From JBCCQH01 sp039024435 (lineage in GTDB: Bacteria > Bacteroidota > Bacteroidia > J057 > JADKCL01): a DNA stretch of 64,000 nucleotides. The notes under the pieces were generated by a model. That model ran no database searches and was not told where the DNA came from. It saw nothing but the letters and a program-made list of their open reading frames with translations. Both the position numbers and the translations under genes were made by a program. Below, piece by piece: positions 9,305 through 18,705 of the stretch (position 1 is its first letter; every line of letters starts with the position of its first letter). The DNA lies in assembly GCA_039024435.1 (NCBI GenBank), contig JBCCQH010000003.1, positions 1 through 64,000 of the forward strand, written 5' to 3'.

Positions 9305-10000
9305 ATGAACGCTCCCGTATTGGAAACCCGCAACCTCAACAAATTTTTTCACCAGCCCGTCGAGTTCCACGTGCTCAAGGACATCGATGTCCAGGTCTAT
9401 CCCGGCGAATTTGTCTCCATGGTCGGCAAGAGTGGCTCGGGAAAGTCCACCTTGCTGTATTGTCTGAGTACAATGGACAATGACTACACTGGAGAGCTGC
9501 ACGTGCTGGGAAAAAAGGTCACCGGGAAAAAGGACGCTACACTGGCCGCCATTCGCAACCGGAACATTGGATTTGTCTTTCAGTTCCACTACCTGCTGCC
9601 GGAATTTACCTGTCTGAAGAATGTGATGCTGCCCGCCCTCAAGCTCGGCAAGCACAGCTACGAGGAAATCGAGGCCCGGGCCTACAAGAAACTCGAGATT
9701 TTGGGCCTGCGGGACCAGGCCCTCAAGCAGTCGATCAAACTCAGTGGGGGCCAACAGCAGCGGGTGGCCATTGCCCGCGCCCTCATCAACGAGCCGGAAG
9801 TGCTGCTCTGCGACGAGCCGACCGGCAATTTGGATTCCAAGAATACCGAAATCGTCTTCGATGTTTTTCGCCAACTGGCCGACATCGACAACAAAACTAT
9901 TTTGGTCGTGACCCACGACCTGGACTTCGCCGAAGCAAGTGACCGCACCATCGTCATGCAGGATGGACGGGTCATGGACAATGAGAAAATTTCCAATTGA
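9305..10000 (+). CDS. LolD/MacB-type ABC transporter ATPase
   Basis: 231 residues. Walker A GKSGSGKST (about residues 41-49), Q-loop in 'IGFVFQFHYLLPEFTCL', signature motif LSGGQQQR, Walker B 'EVLLCDEPTGNLD' and switch His in 'LVVTHD' all match the LolD family, including the diagnostic LLPE-F/x-T and TGNLDS motifs. It closes the four-gene export operon. Odd point: its last codons, ...EKISN and the stop, consist of a dispersed repeat unit (AAATTTCCAATTGA) that continues for another 35 bases downstream, so the true C-terminus may have been replaced by repeat insertion; the catalytic core is intact. Confidence 0.94.
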   Translation: MNAPVLETRNLNKFFHQPVEFHVLKDIDVQVYPGEFVSMVGKSGSGKSTLLYCLSTMDNDYTGELHVLGKKVTGKKDATLAAIRNRNIGFVFQFHYLLPEFTCLKNVMLPALKLGKHSYEEIEARAYKKLEILGLRDQALKQSIKLSGGQQQRVAIARALINEPEVLLCDEPTGNLDSKNTEIVFDVFRQLADIDNKTILVVTHDLDFAEASDRTIVMQDGRVMDNEKISN

Positions 10001-10034
10001 TCGATTTCCAATTCCTCAATTTCCGATTTCCAAT
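9987..10034. repeat. Array of TTTCCAATT-type intergenic repeat units
   Basis: Three TTTCCAATT units occur in 48 bases (about 9989, 10005, 10027), the first supplying the stop codon of the ABC ATPase gene. The same unit appears in larger paired form at 10127-10148, 29184-29206 and 43694-43716. It looks like a dispersed, self-similar intergenic family. Confidence 0.75.
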
Positions 10035-10096
10035 TCGCGCGTCTTGGACGCGCAAGCAGCGATAAACAAGTAAATCAAAACATCGCTACAACACGA

Positions 10097-10119
10097 GGAT
10101 CGTAGCCACACGGCACGCC
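10097..10119. repeat. Dispersed GC-rich repeat, copy 1
   Basis: 23 bases beginning GGATCGTAGCCACACGG match 32601-32623 at 21 of 23 positions. Both copies sit next to a TTTCCAATT-type element and a short GGCGCG-rich stretch, so they seem to be parts of one composite intergenic repeat. Confidence 0.65.
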
Positions 10120-10126
10120 CGAAGAA

Positions 10127-10148
10127 TTCCAATTACCTGATTTCCAAT
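10127..10148 (+). repeat. Paired TTTCCAATT repeat, copy A
   Basis: Two TTCCAAT units separated by ACCTGA form one copy of the 22-23-base intergenic repeat. The exact same plan (TTTCCAATTG-CCTGA-TTTCCAAT) is at 29184-29206 (one change) and, inverted, at 43694-43716 (no change). Confidence 0.8.
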
Positions 10149-11256
10149 AAACGATTGGCGCGTCCCAACGCGCGGTGGAGGAATGCGAACACAGAAGGAC
10201 CGCAAAATGGAACCATCCAACGATGATTAACAAACGGGGAAAAAATCTTGAGGGGGGGAGGAGCAAAAAGGAGGGGGCGGCCGAAATCGGTCGCCCCATC
10301 AATCGCTCAGGAAATAGTATTTTGAATGGTAAAGGTTTTCCTTTTTGAAAAACCAAACCGGCCAGACGCCACCTATTCTGTGAGTGTATGCTGGTACCTT
10401 AAATAAAAAGTTGCACCTTAACTACAATCAACAATCAATATAATCGCAATCAATCCTCGATTTCCGAAGATTGAGGCACCGTAATGTCACTCTGAGGCGC
10501 ACGTCTGGTCACGGTTCGTTGGCCCGAATAACGCAAAAAAGGGCAAAAATAATTGGAGAACATTGTCGTTCTCAGCATTTGGCTTGTCCCAGAACGCATC
10601 CTGGAATAATCCAAAAACTAAGAGATGAAGCATTTACTTATTCAGTCGGCGAGATACGTGGGGAAGACATCCGGCGAATGGTCGACAGCCAAGGTAGGAT
10701 CATAACTTTTCTGTCAGCTCGGTGTCTTCCCCCGCCTCACTCTGCAGTTTTTGATTGGTCTGCCTGTCCGCAGTTGCTGCGGCTAGGATATCTTTTGACC
10801 GACAAGCCTGCACAAGCTTGGTCGGAGAAGGCTCTTTCCTAATTGAAAATTGTTCGAACTTGTATCCATTTCAAAGATCTACTGCAACGTACACGGAAGG
10901 ATGCTCGGGGAAAAGCACCGCCCGCTTTTCGAGGGCGGCGCTTATTTCATGTTCTCCCTGGATATTTTTTCATTGCCGGCCAGATATTGATGATTGTGAA
11001 CTCGTCAACTGACGGTACTCAAAGAACGATGGCGGACAATGAACGAACTTCTTGGGAAAGCATCCATCAGTATCTTTCCGTTAACCTGCGCAATTCAGAA
11101 TAGTGAAAGGCGCATCGTTAACAAAGTGACAGCAAATTATGTGGATAGGCTGAGATTAAAAAGCAGGATTTTTTTTCATTTTCCCAAAAAATTACGATAA
11201 ATTAGAAACATACTAATTGATTACCAGTTAGTTGATCCTTTTTCCAAAGCGCAGCC

Positions 11257-12762
11257 ATGAGAGGACGTGAACTTTTGCAGTTGATCAAAAGTCTGACTTC
11301 TCGCGAAAAGGCTTACATCAAAGCCAGTTTCGCGACGGAGAAGAACCATGCAGAGTGGACCGCTCTGTTTGATGGAATGGCGCGCCTGAAAACGTTCAAT
11401 AAGAAAGTGCTCGCGAAATCGGGCAACCTCTCCGAACGCCGCATTTCGTCATTGCTTCCGGATTTTAGTCGCCACGTGGTCCGCGCCTTGGGAAATTTTC
11501 AGCCCAAGAAACCCACGGATTTCGAACTGGAATTGAATGCCGCCTGGAAATTGGTCATGCGCTTGCGCAATGCAGCCGCGGCGGACATCATGCTCCGTTT
11601 GCACCAGCGCGCCCTGGCGGTCGAACGATTTGATGTGCTGCTCGAACTGCACGAACTCCGCGACGTCATGACGGAACCGGTCGACTTTGAAGGTCCCAAG
11701 CGGGAAGTCATTCAGCGCTTGCACTACAATCTTTCCCAATACGAAAACTTAAAAACGGCATTTTTGCGCCTGAAATCGGGTTCGCTCGCCGACCGAGAAT
11801 TCGTGATGCGTACCGCCGCCAATTCCGATCTCCTCGATTCAGAGCAATCTGCCCTTTCCATCCGGGCTCAGGCGCTATTCTACTGGATCAAAACCCGCCA
11901 ACTCTTCTACCAGGGCAATATCAATCTCGCATCTGAGTACCAGGAGCGCATCATTGCGATGCTGCAGCAATACGCCTGGCTCAAACGGGAGCGGGACTTC
12001 TACCTGTTGAAGGAATACGAGCCGCTAATCGGCTTCTTGTTTGCCGGCAATCGTCCGGAAGCGGCCAACCAAGCCATCTTCAAAATCGGCAATCTGCCTA
12101 CTCGCCAAAAGCGCGAAGAGTTGATGAAATGGCATCAAATCTTCCCCTTGCGACTTTCAGTCGCCCTTCAGGAAGGCGACGTGGAGAAAGGCGACAGTGC
12201 CGTGGCTGACTTCTTGCAGCTTAAAAAAGCCAACGCTGAGTTTTTGCCCAAGCGTTTCTTGACCAAAAACGATTATTGGGTTGCTTTTTTCCTACTTTCC
12301 AAGCAAGACTACGTGGGCGCCCGAAAGATCGTCATTCAATTGCTCAAAGAAGGAAAATCCTCGGATTTTGATCCGATTTACATGCCGATGACCCGCCTGC
12401 TGGCTGCGGTTCTAGCCTACGAAATGGGCGAAGTCGACGAGCTCAGTTGGCAAGAAAAAACCTTTCGGATGACCAAGGCCTACCAGGAAACGCCATTTTA
12501 CAAAATGGTATTTGCCCTGTTACTCCGCTTGGCCCGTGTCCGAAATGAGATAGAACTGGCTGCGGTACTGGATTCGTACCGCCAGGAAGCCAGTGAAATG
12601 GAAGCCAGCGGGCCCCACGCCCGGTTCTTCCACTTTTTTGATGTTGGGAATTGGATCGTCAGCAAGCAGGAACAGTGCTCAATGCTCCAGGTATTCGAGT
12701 CCCGAGCACTGTCCTCCGTGCCTGCCGACGAAGAGTCCGCTTCTAGAGCGCAGAATCGATGA
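11257..12762 (+). CDS. Unrecognised 501-residue helical protein
   Basis: 501 residues from ATG 11257. No signal peptide or membrane segment. The sequence is nearly all helical, with Arg/Lys/Glu/Leu-rich stretches and helix-pair repeats that resemble TPR/alpha-solenoid proteins (for example 'SVALQEGDVEKGDSAVADF' and 'YVGARKIVIQLLKEGKSS'). The start 'MRGRELLQLIKSLTSREKAY' is well conserved-looking, basic and amphipathic. I do not recognise a named family; large helical proteins of this size and style with unknown function are common in Saprospiria. The gene stands alone after a repeat-rich gap, and its 3' end overlaps by 20 bases the convergent small secreted protein. Cytoplasmic scaffold or regulator is only a guess. 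Confidence 0.85.
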   Translation: MRGRELLQLIKSLTSREKAYIKASFATEKNHAEWTALFDGMARLKTFNKKVLAKSGNLSERRISSLLPDFSRHVVRALGNFQPKKPTDFELELNAAWKLVMRLRNAAAADIMLRLHQRALAVERFDVLLELHELRDVMTEPVDFEGPKREVIQRLHYNLSQYENLKTAFLRLKSGSLADREFVMRTAANSDLLDSEQSALSIRAQALFYWIKTRQLFYQGNINLASEYQERIIAMLQQYAWLKRERDFYLLKEYEPLIGFLFAGNRPEAANQAIFKIGNLPTRQKREELMKWHQIFPLRLSVALQEGDVEKGDSAVADFLQLKKANAEFLPKRFLTKNDYWVAFFLLSKQDYVGARKIVIQLLKEGKSSDFDPIYMPMTRLLAAVLAYEMGEVDELSWQEKTFRMTKAYQETPFYKMVFALLLRLARVRNEIELAAVLDSYRQEASEMEASGPHARFFHFFDVGNWIVSKQEQCSMLQVFESRALSSVPADEESASRAQNR

Positions 12763-13054
12763 CCGCAATCACCGGATTCCCGTCGTTCACGTAGGCGGCC
12801 ACCTCAAAGGTAGCGCCACCAATGTTGGAAATGGTAGCATTTCCGGTTTCGTAAAGCAAAACCAGTTCTGAATAGGTAATCCCCAGGTTGGGAGCTGCCC
12901 TTTCCAATACGTGACATTCTTGCTCGGTCAGCGAGCTTTGCTGAAACAGATACGTATCAACATTGAATTGTGAGTTAAGATTGGACGCCTGGAGATTAGC
13001 GAAGGAAATCGATCCGGCGAAAAGCAGGGCAAAAATAGTCCATGTACGTTTCAT
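12743..13054 (-). CDS. Small secreted hypothetical protein
   Basis: 103 residues from ATG 13054. A clean Sec signal peptide (KRTWTIFALLFAGSISFANLQA) precedes a compact acidic mature domain of about 80 residues with two Cys-poor halves, containing 'LTEQECHVLERAAPNLGITY' (one Cys). No family is recognised. The gene ends inside the 3' end of the convergent 11257-12762 gene (20-base overlap). The upstream region is the gap 13055-13591. Probably periplasmic or secreted. Confidence 0.7.
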   Translation of the reverse strand: MKRTWTIFALLFAGSISFANLQASNLNSQFNVDTYLFQQSSLTEQECHVLERAAPNLGITYSELVLLYETGNATISNIGGATFEVAAYVNDGNPVIAVIDSAL

Positions 13055-13591
13055 AACGCTTTGAGTAAATCAGTTGACATTGTGCAGTACAGCCAATTGG
13101 CTGCATCCTCAAGATACAAAAAAAGAGGACTTTTTTTTGAGTCCCAAAAACCATCATTCTCGGAAGATTGGAGATTGGAAATGGTTTGTGACGCAGATTG
13201 CCGTCAAAAAACGGCCAAAATCCCGCAATTATATCGATTTACCTCCCTACCCCACCACCATCAGTGAAGGTTTTATGTCACTTTGATCCCGTATCGGATA
13301 CGTTTAATTTTTTTTGCCACACAATGCGGCAATTGAAGAAAGAATTTTGGAAAGATTGTCGAGAAAATAGCATCCTCGTAGGCTCCTTACGGGGGTAAGA
13401 TGCCAGCCATTAAACGGGATCTCCACCTACGGAAACGAGGGGCCGTATTGATCACTATGATGTCACTGAAAAGTAGAGTGACGATTCTTTTTACGCTACG
13501 AAAATAGAAAAGTGTAAGCAGATTTACCTAATATTTCGCCTCGTTTTTCCTTAGTTTTACCTAGCGATCACACTAAAATACAAGACGAAAA
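13055..13591. other. 537-base intergenic region before the PorZ pair
   Basis: Lies between divergent starts at 13054 and 13592, so promoters for both are expected. Near the right end, TAGTTTTA (about 13553) fits the Bacteroidota -7 box TAnnTTTG at 7 of 8 positions. A single GATTGGAAAT unit of the dispersed repeat is near 13170. Small frames here show no protein-like features and are not called. Confidence 0.5.
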
Positions 13592-15904
13592 ATGCCGCAC
13601 CGGCGAATGTATAACCGATCACTTCTGTTGCTACTTGCCTTTACTGCGGTCTTGTTGGGCGGCAATTCATTACCGGCACAGACGGGATTGATTGCCCCCA
13701 TTGACGGGTGGAGTGCTTACGTGAGCCACCGCAACGCCCTGGAGATCACCAAGCGCAATTCTATTGTCTACACCATCACCGCCGGCGGATTGTTTGCCTA
13801 TGATACCGAAAACTCCACGATCAAAGAATTTTCGACCATCGAGGGACTGAGCGATATCAATCCCAATACCATCTTCCTCGACGAATCTTCCAATTTGATT
13901 TTCCTCGGGTTTACCGACGGTACGATCAACTATCTCGACGAACAGGAAAATATCTTCTACATTTCCGACATTGAGCGGACCGAGCTCTTCACGAATAAGA
14001 AGATCAATCGCTTTGCCTCCGAAGGCAACTTGCTGTACATCGCGACCGAATTTGGGATCGTAGTTTACGATATCGCACGTAAGGAAACACGCGTTTCTGT
14101 CACAAAGATTGGCACCAGCCCATCCGGATCTCCAGTGAAGGACATCGCCATCGCCAATGGTCGACTGTGGGCCGCAATGGAAAATCGCAGTTTGTGGTCC
14201 ATTGGCTTGACCGAAAATAACATCTCACTGCCCGGCGTCTGGCGCGACGAAGGTTTTCAGAACGGCCTCACCGGCAACGACGTCTCCTTTGTCTGCAATC
14301 AAGCAGAAACGCTGTTTTGTAAAGTCGCTGACACCATATTTATGCGCCTCCAGGGGCAGAATTGGACACTTGCCCCCTTTCCTTACCGGGATTACAGCTA
14401 CCTGAATGCAAACTCTCAAGGTGTCTTCGCCAATTTTGGCTCCTTGACCGATGTTCTTTATGCCGACGGCACGTTGCTGGAAATCGACAACGAAGGCACA
14501 CTCAACTCCTCTTACGTAGATGGGGCAGATGTCTACGTCGGGGACCGCTCGGTAGGACTGATCGGTTGGAACCCGGGTCCGGGCTTCGAAGCTATCGGTC
14601 CGCAAGGTCCCAAGAATAACTTCGTGACCGACCTCGCCGCAGGCAATGGAGAATTGTACGTGGCCCCACGCGGAATCCTTCCCCCGTCCGCTCGGCGCTT
14701 TGACAAGAGTGGGATTCCCTACTTCAATCTACACGGTGGGGGATGGCGCATCAATGATACTCGCAGTGGTGATCTGTCAGCCGACAGCGTATACCAGGAT
14801 TTTGTGCGCGCTTGCTACGATAAAAATACCGGAACCTGTTACATTGGATCATGGGGCGAAGGCATCGTCGAGCTAAAAGATGGTAAAGTGGTCCGCACCT
14901 ATACCGAAGAGAATTCCGGACTCAACAGCGGATCTCCCCAGAATCTCGTCGGAGGATTGGCCCTGGACGAGTTTGGCAATCTCTGGGTAGGGCAGCGGAT
15001 CGCGCAGATTCCGATCAACGTCAAAACCCCCGAAGGCGTGTGGTACGAGTACACGCCGCCGGTCTCGATGACCCCCTTCGGCATGATGATCGACGATTTC
15101 AACAACAAATGGATCATCAGCGCCGGTCAGGGCTTGGTAGTCTTCAACGACAATTTTACCCTCGACGATCCCACCGACGACCGCTACAAAACGATTACCA
15201 GCAACTTTGGGGGCGGCGGTTTACCCAACAATTCGGTCACTTCCGTGGCCCAGGACCTCGACCAACAGATCTGGATCGGGACGAGTGAAGGCATCACCAT
15301 CATCTATGACCCTTCGGTCATTTGGACTACTGACTTCCAAGATGCTGCCTGCCCGATCATCGATGGCTTTTGCCTGCTGCGGGACCAGCGCGTCAACGAT
15401 ATCGCCGTGGACGGAGCCAACCGCAAATGGCTGGCCACCGAAAACGGTGCCTACCTCGTAAATGAGGACGGTACCCAACTGTTGCAACATTTTACTACCG
15501 CCAACTCTCCGATCTTCGACAATGACATCAAGGCCGTCGCCATCGACAATACTACGGGCGAGGTCTTCTTCGGCACCAACAAGGGGACCATCAGTTACAT
15601 AGGGCGGTCGATTGATGGCCGCACCGATGCCTCAGAACTATACGCCTTCCCCAACCCGGTCCTCGACGATTTTGAAGGTGATGTGATGATCAAAGGGATG
15701 CGTTCCTTCAGCAAAGTAAAGATCACCACGGTGGACGGCCGCTTGGTGCGCGAACTTGACTCCTTTGGGGGGGAAGTCCCCTGGGACCGCAAGGACACGT
15801 TCGGCAATGCGGTGCGGCCCGGCATCTACTTGGTCATGGTCGCCGACGACAATGGTGAAGGGGCCGGCATCACCAAACTGGCCATCGTAGAGCGGCAGAA
15901 TTAA
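13592..15904 (+). CDS. porZ: PorZ-like type IX secretion beta-propeller protein (copy 1)
   Basis: 770 residues. A signal peptide (SLLLLLAFTAVLLGGNSLPAQ) precedes two beta-propeller domains made of two-component-regulator-type blades (recurring 'I-x-D-x-x-N-x-K-W' and 'LYIATEFGIVVYDIAR' blocks), and a C-terminal Ig-like domain of the type A sorting kind: 'LYAFPNPVLDDFEGDVMI' ... 'LVRELDSFGGEVPWD' ... 'GIYLVMVADD'. Length and order match PorZ, the cell-surface T9SS component that works with the sortase PorU in attaching cargo to anionic lipopolysaccharide. ATG 13607 is an alternative start. A closely similar paralogue follows after 9 bases, on the same strand. Confidence 0.88.
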   Translation: MPHRRMYNRSLLLLLAFTAVLLGGNSLPAQTGLIAPIDGWSAYVSHRNALEITKRNSIVYTITAGGLFAYDTENSTIKEFSTIEGLSDINPNTIFLDESSNLIFLGFTDGTINYLDEQENIFYISDIERTELFTNKKINRFASEGNLLYIATEFGIVVYDIARKETRVSVTKIGTSPSGSPVKDIAIANGRLWAAMENRSLWSIGLTENNISLPGVWRDEGFQNGLTGNDVSFVCNQAETLFCKVADTIFMRLQGQNWTLAPFPYRDYSYLNANSQGVFANFGSLTDVLYADGTLLEIDNEGTLNSSYVDGADVYVGDRSVGLIGWNPGPGFEAIGPQGPKNNFVTDLAAGNGELYVAPRGILPPSARRFDKSGIPYFNLHGGGWRINDTRSGDLSADSVYQDFVRACYDKNTGTCYIGSWGEGIVELKDGKVVRTYTEENSGLNSGSPQNLVGGLALDEFGNLWVGQRIAQIPINVKTPEGVWYEYTPPVSMTPFGMMIDDFNNKWIISAGQGLVVFNDNFTLDDPTDDRYKTITSNFGGGGLPNNSVTSVAQDLDQQIWIGTSEGITIIYDPSVIWTTDFQDAACPIIDGFCLLRDQRVNDIAVDGANRKWLATENGAYLVNEDGTQLLQHFTTANSPIFDNDIKAVAIDNTTGEVFFGTNKGTISYIGRSIDGRTDASELYAFPNPVLDDFEGDVMIKGMRSFSKVKITTVDGRLVRELDSFGGEVPWDRKDTFGNAVRPGIYLVMVADDNGEGAGITKLAIVERQN

Positions 15905-15913
15905 GGGAATACT

Positions 15914-18256
15914 ATGCACAAAATCGCTGAACATACCACCTCCCGCGGCAACAAGCTACACTTGACCAAGTGGCTTGTCCTTTCGCTCCTGCTAATTTTG
16001 ACCTTTGCTTACACTCCCGCCCAACGGATTTCCCCGGTGGGCACCTGGACGGCTTATCTCAGCCACAACAAGACGAAAACCATCATCCGCAAAGGGGATC
16101 GGCTCTACGTGAATACCGAAGGAGGCATCTACTGGTACGATCTGAATACCGGCGAGCGCAAGACCTACTCCCCCATCGAAGGGCTGACCAGCGTCAATCC
16201 CACGGCATTTTTCCTGGATACCCTGTCCGGGACGTTTTTTCTGGGCTACGACGACGGCAGCGTGGATTATTTCACCGATCCGGATCAGGAATTCAATTAC
16301 ATCACCGACATCCGGCGGACCGATCTCTTCACCACCAAACGCATCAACGACTTTGATTCCCGGGACAATCTCGTGTACATTGCTACCGAGTTTGGGATTG
16401 TGCTGTTTGATATCGCGCGGGGTGAAGTGCGCTCTTCAGTCACCAAAATCGGCAGCAACCCTACGGGCCAGGCTGTGCGCCAGGTGGAAATCATCGGGGA
16501 TACGATCTGGGTCACCATGGGAACCAATGGACTCTGGAAAGCCGACATCAATGTCATCAACCTTACCGTTCCGGGTATCTGGAGCCCCGAACGGGGCCAA
16601 AATGGCCTTCCCTCCGCCGGAGCGGCGGTATTGCTCGATCACCTGGGCGAACGGGTCTACGTTGAAATCGGCGACACCATCTTCCTGAAAGATCCCGGTG
16701 AAAGCTGGGAAGTCGGCCCGTTTCCCCGCCGGCCTTACCACTCGATGGGGCACAACGGCGACAATTTCTTCTGGCTGGGCTTTGACAATCTGCTGCGCAT
16801 CTTTCGGCTCGATTCCGGCCAGTCCAACCTCGTCCACAACGCAAAATTCAGCGCCGCTTACCTGGACTTCGACCGCTACATCGTCGGGGACAGCCTGGAT
16901 GGCCTGCTCGATTGGCAGGACACCGATTCCTTCGCGGTGTTGACTCCCGAGGGTCCATTCAACAATCTGGTGACCCAGATGGCGGTGGGCAATGGCGAAC
17001 TCTACATCGCTCCGGAAGGCCGCAACGGCACCGGCCCCGCCAACAATGTAGACGGCTTCTACTCCTTCAATCAGGAACGCGGCTGGCGGCGGTACAATGT
17101 AGACGACGAACTCTTCCGCGATTCGGTGTGGGCGGAGTTTGCCCGGGTACACTACGACGAAAAACGGAACCGGGCCTACCTGGGGTCCTGGAATCACGGC
17201 GTACTCATGGTCGACGAAAACGGCGATGTCGCCCAGGTGTGGACCAGCAAAATTTCCGGGCTTTCTCCGAGCAACAACCAGGGAATCGGGTGGAATACCC
17301 GCGTAACCGGGGTTGCCCTCGACGACAATGACGTGCTCTGGACCACGGCCATTCTCGCCGATTTCAACCTCAATGTTCTCACGCCGGACAGCGTATGGCA
17401 CAACATCAACCTGCCCGGAACGACCCCCGTGGACATCATCATCGACGACTTCAACAACAAGTGGCTGATGGGCAATGGCAATGGCATCACCGTTTTCAAC
17501 GAAAATGGAACCATCGACGATACGAGTGACGACCAAGTCAAAAGAATCAGCACCGATGCCGGCAACGGGGGACTGCCCAACAACTCGGTTTACGCCCTGG
17601 TCAAGGATCGCCGTGGGCAAATTTGGGTAGGTACCCTGGAAGGGGTCGTCGTCTACGCGAATCCTGGCGCAGTGTTTTCGAACAACTTCCCAGATGCCAG
17701 TTGTCCCGTGATCGATGGGTTCTGCCTCTTGCGCGATCAGCGGATCAATACCATCGCCGTTGATGGCGCCAACCGGAAATGGATCGGCACCAACAACGGC
17801 ATTTACCTGGTCAATCCGCAGGGCAATCGCCTGTTGCAGCATTACACCATGGACAACAGTCCGATTTTCAGCGACGAAATCCGCGACATCAAAATTGATC
17901 CCGGAACCGGAGAAATCTTCATCGGCACGTCAAAAGGCGTTCTCAGCCTTATGGGCGACGCCACCGGGGGGAAAGACGACAGCGAGCAGTTGTACGTTTT
18001 CCCCAACCCCATCCCCTACGATTTTGAGGGCAGCGTCTCCATTTCCTGCTCGGTGACCGATGCGGAAGTGCGCATCACCAACATTGCCGGTCAACTGGTG
18101 CGGCAACTCGATGCGCTGGGGGGACAAGCGGTGTGGGATTTCCGGGATGTCGCCGGTCAGCGATTGGCGCCGGGCATCTACCTCGCCATGGTCGCGGACG
18201 ATGAGGGCCAAATGGCCGGCATCGCCAAGTTTGTGGTGCTGGAACGCAATCAATGA
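15914..18256 (+). CDS. porZ: PorZ-like type IX secretion beta-propeller protein (copy 2)
   Basis: 780 residues, start ATG 15914, 9 bases after copy 1. The signal segment is WLVLSLLLILTFAYTPAQ. It repeats the architecture of copy 1 block by block: 'GTWTAYLSHNKTK', 'YIATEFGIVLFDIARGEVR', 'SVTKIGSNPTG', 'DASCPVIDGFCLLRDQR', 'VDGANRKW', and the C-terminal 'LYVFPNPIPYDFEGSV' sorting-type domain. The gene arose by tandem duplication. Whether both act with PorU or one has a new cargo-specific role is unknown. Its stop overlaps the convergent small lipoprotein gene by 7 bases. Confidence 0.88.
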   Translation: MHKIAEHTTSRGNKLHLTKWLVLSLLLILTFAYTPAQRISPVGTWTAYLSHNKTKTIIRKGDRLYVNTEGGIYWYDLNTGERKTYSPIEGLTSVNPTAFFLDTLSGTFFLGYDDGSVDYFTDPDQEFNYITDIRRTDLFTTKRINDFDSRDNLVYIATEFGIVLFDIARGEVRSSVTKIGSNPTGQAVRQVEIIGDTIWVTMGTNGLWKADINVINLTVPGIWSPERGQNGLPSAGAAVLLDHLGERVYVEIGDTIFLKDPGESWEVGPFPRRPYHSMGHNGDNFFWLGFDNLLRIFRLDSGQSNLVHNAKFSAAYLDFDRYIVGDSLDGLLDWQDTDSFAVLTPEGPFNNLVTQMAVGNGELYIAPEGRNGTGPANNVDGFYSFNQERGWRRYNVDDELFRDSVWAEFARVHYDEKRNRAYLGSWNHGVLMVDENGDVAQVWTSKISGLSPSNNQGIGWNTRVTGVALDDNDVLWTTAILADFNLNVLTPDSVWHNINLPGTTPVDIIIDDFNNKWLMGNGNGITVFNENGTIDDTSDDQVKRISTDAGNGGLPNNSVYALVKDRRGQIWVGTLEGVVVYANPGAVFSNNFPDASCPVIDGFCLLRDQRINTIAVDGANRKWIGTNNGIYLVNPQGNRLLQHYTMDNSPIFSDEIRDIKIDPGTGEIFIGTSKGVLSLMGDATGGKDDSEQLYVFPNPIPYDFEGSVSISCSVTDAEVRITNIAGQLVRQLDALGGQAVWDFRDVAGQRLAPGIYLAMVADDEGQMAGIAKFVVLERNQ

Positions 18257-18432
18257 CAGCCGCAACTGGACCGTTTAAAGTTGAGGATGCTGACATTTGC
18301 TTTCTTCGGCGGATGCTTTTTGGCGCGGTAAGGGGAGCACCCGGCCAGGAAGGCGCCGATGCACACGCTCAACCACAACAACTTGAGAAAACGGGAGATC
18401 GGCAAAGTGTCCGGAGATTTTGGTGAATTCAT
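18250..18432 (-). CDS. Small lipoprotein with CGC-H tail
   Basis: 60 residues from ATG 18432 (a TTG at 18483 would add 17 residues that only lengthen the signal region). The lipoprotein signal WLSVCIGAFLAGC ends at lipobox L-A-G-C (Cys32). The mature peptide is about 29 residues and strongly basic: SPYRAKKHPPKKANVSILNF, then R-S-S-C-G-C-H. The three C-terminal Cys/His residues could bind metal or form a disulfide. Overlaps the 3' end of the second porZ on the other strand by 7 bases. Family not recognised. Confidence 0.65.
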   Translation of the reverse strand: MNSPKSPDTLPISRFLKLLWLSVCIGAFLAGCSPYRAKKHPPKKANVSILNFKRSSCGCH

Positions 18433-18705
18433 ATTCGTAGGGCGCGACCGAATGGGGAGCGTTTTCTTCAAATCAAACCACAAACGGTAACAATTTGCCC
18501 CGAAAAATGGTTATACGGCCAAAAACAGAGCCTAGCTGATCTTTGGCAGTGGCTCACTCCGTTCCTTGAAGCTTACCGGAATTGTGACGCACAAAAGCTT
18601 CACTTTTTTTCCACCTCCCCGCATTTTGTTCCTTCTGAAAATGTGCTATTTTCACGCCTACACAGAAGATTTTCATTTACTGCAACCCATACGAAAAATC
18701 ATATT

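Larger units (their letters stand above)
10001..11256. other. 1.26-kb gene-poor interval
   Basis: No frame here has convincing protein features; the longer ones (10471-10842, 10843-11103) have atypical composition and no recognisable motif, so none is called. The left part holds dispersed repeats (9987-10034, 10097-10119, 10127-10148). Two GC-rich hairpins are visible: 10274-10283 with 10288-10297 (10 bp, one G-U, 4-base loop; on the minus strand it is followed by CTCCTTTTT) and 10914-10923 with 10933-10942 (10 bp, one G-U). The last 100 bases before 11257 are AT-rich and should contain the promoter of the next gene. Confidence 0.6.

Noticed and set aside
10471..11103. Two short frames (123 and 86 codons)
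   Set aside because: No signal, motif or biased codon use; the second spans the hairpin at 10914-10942.
13061..13398. Small frames of 66-70 codons before the PorZ pair
   Set aside because: Overlapping in different frames, AT-rich and without protein features.
16436..17842. 468-codon frame opposite the second porZ gene
   Set aside because: Antisense shadow; Val/Gly/Asp-rich low-information sequence.
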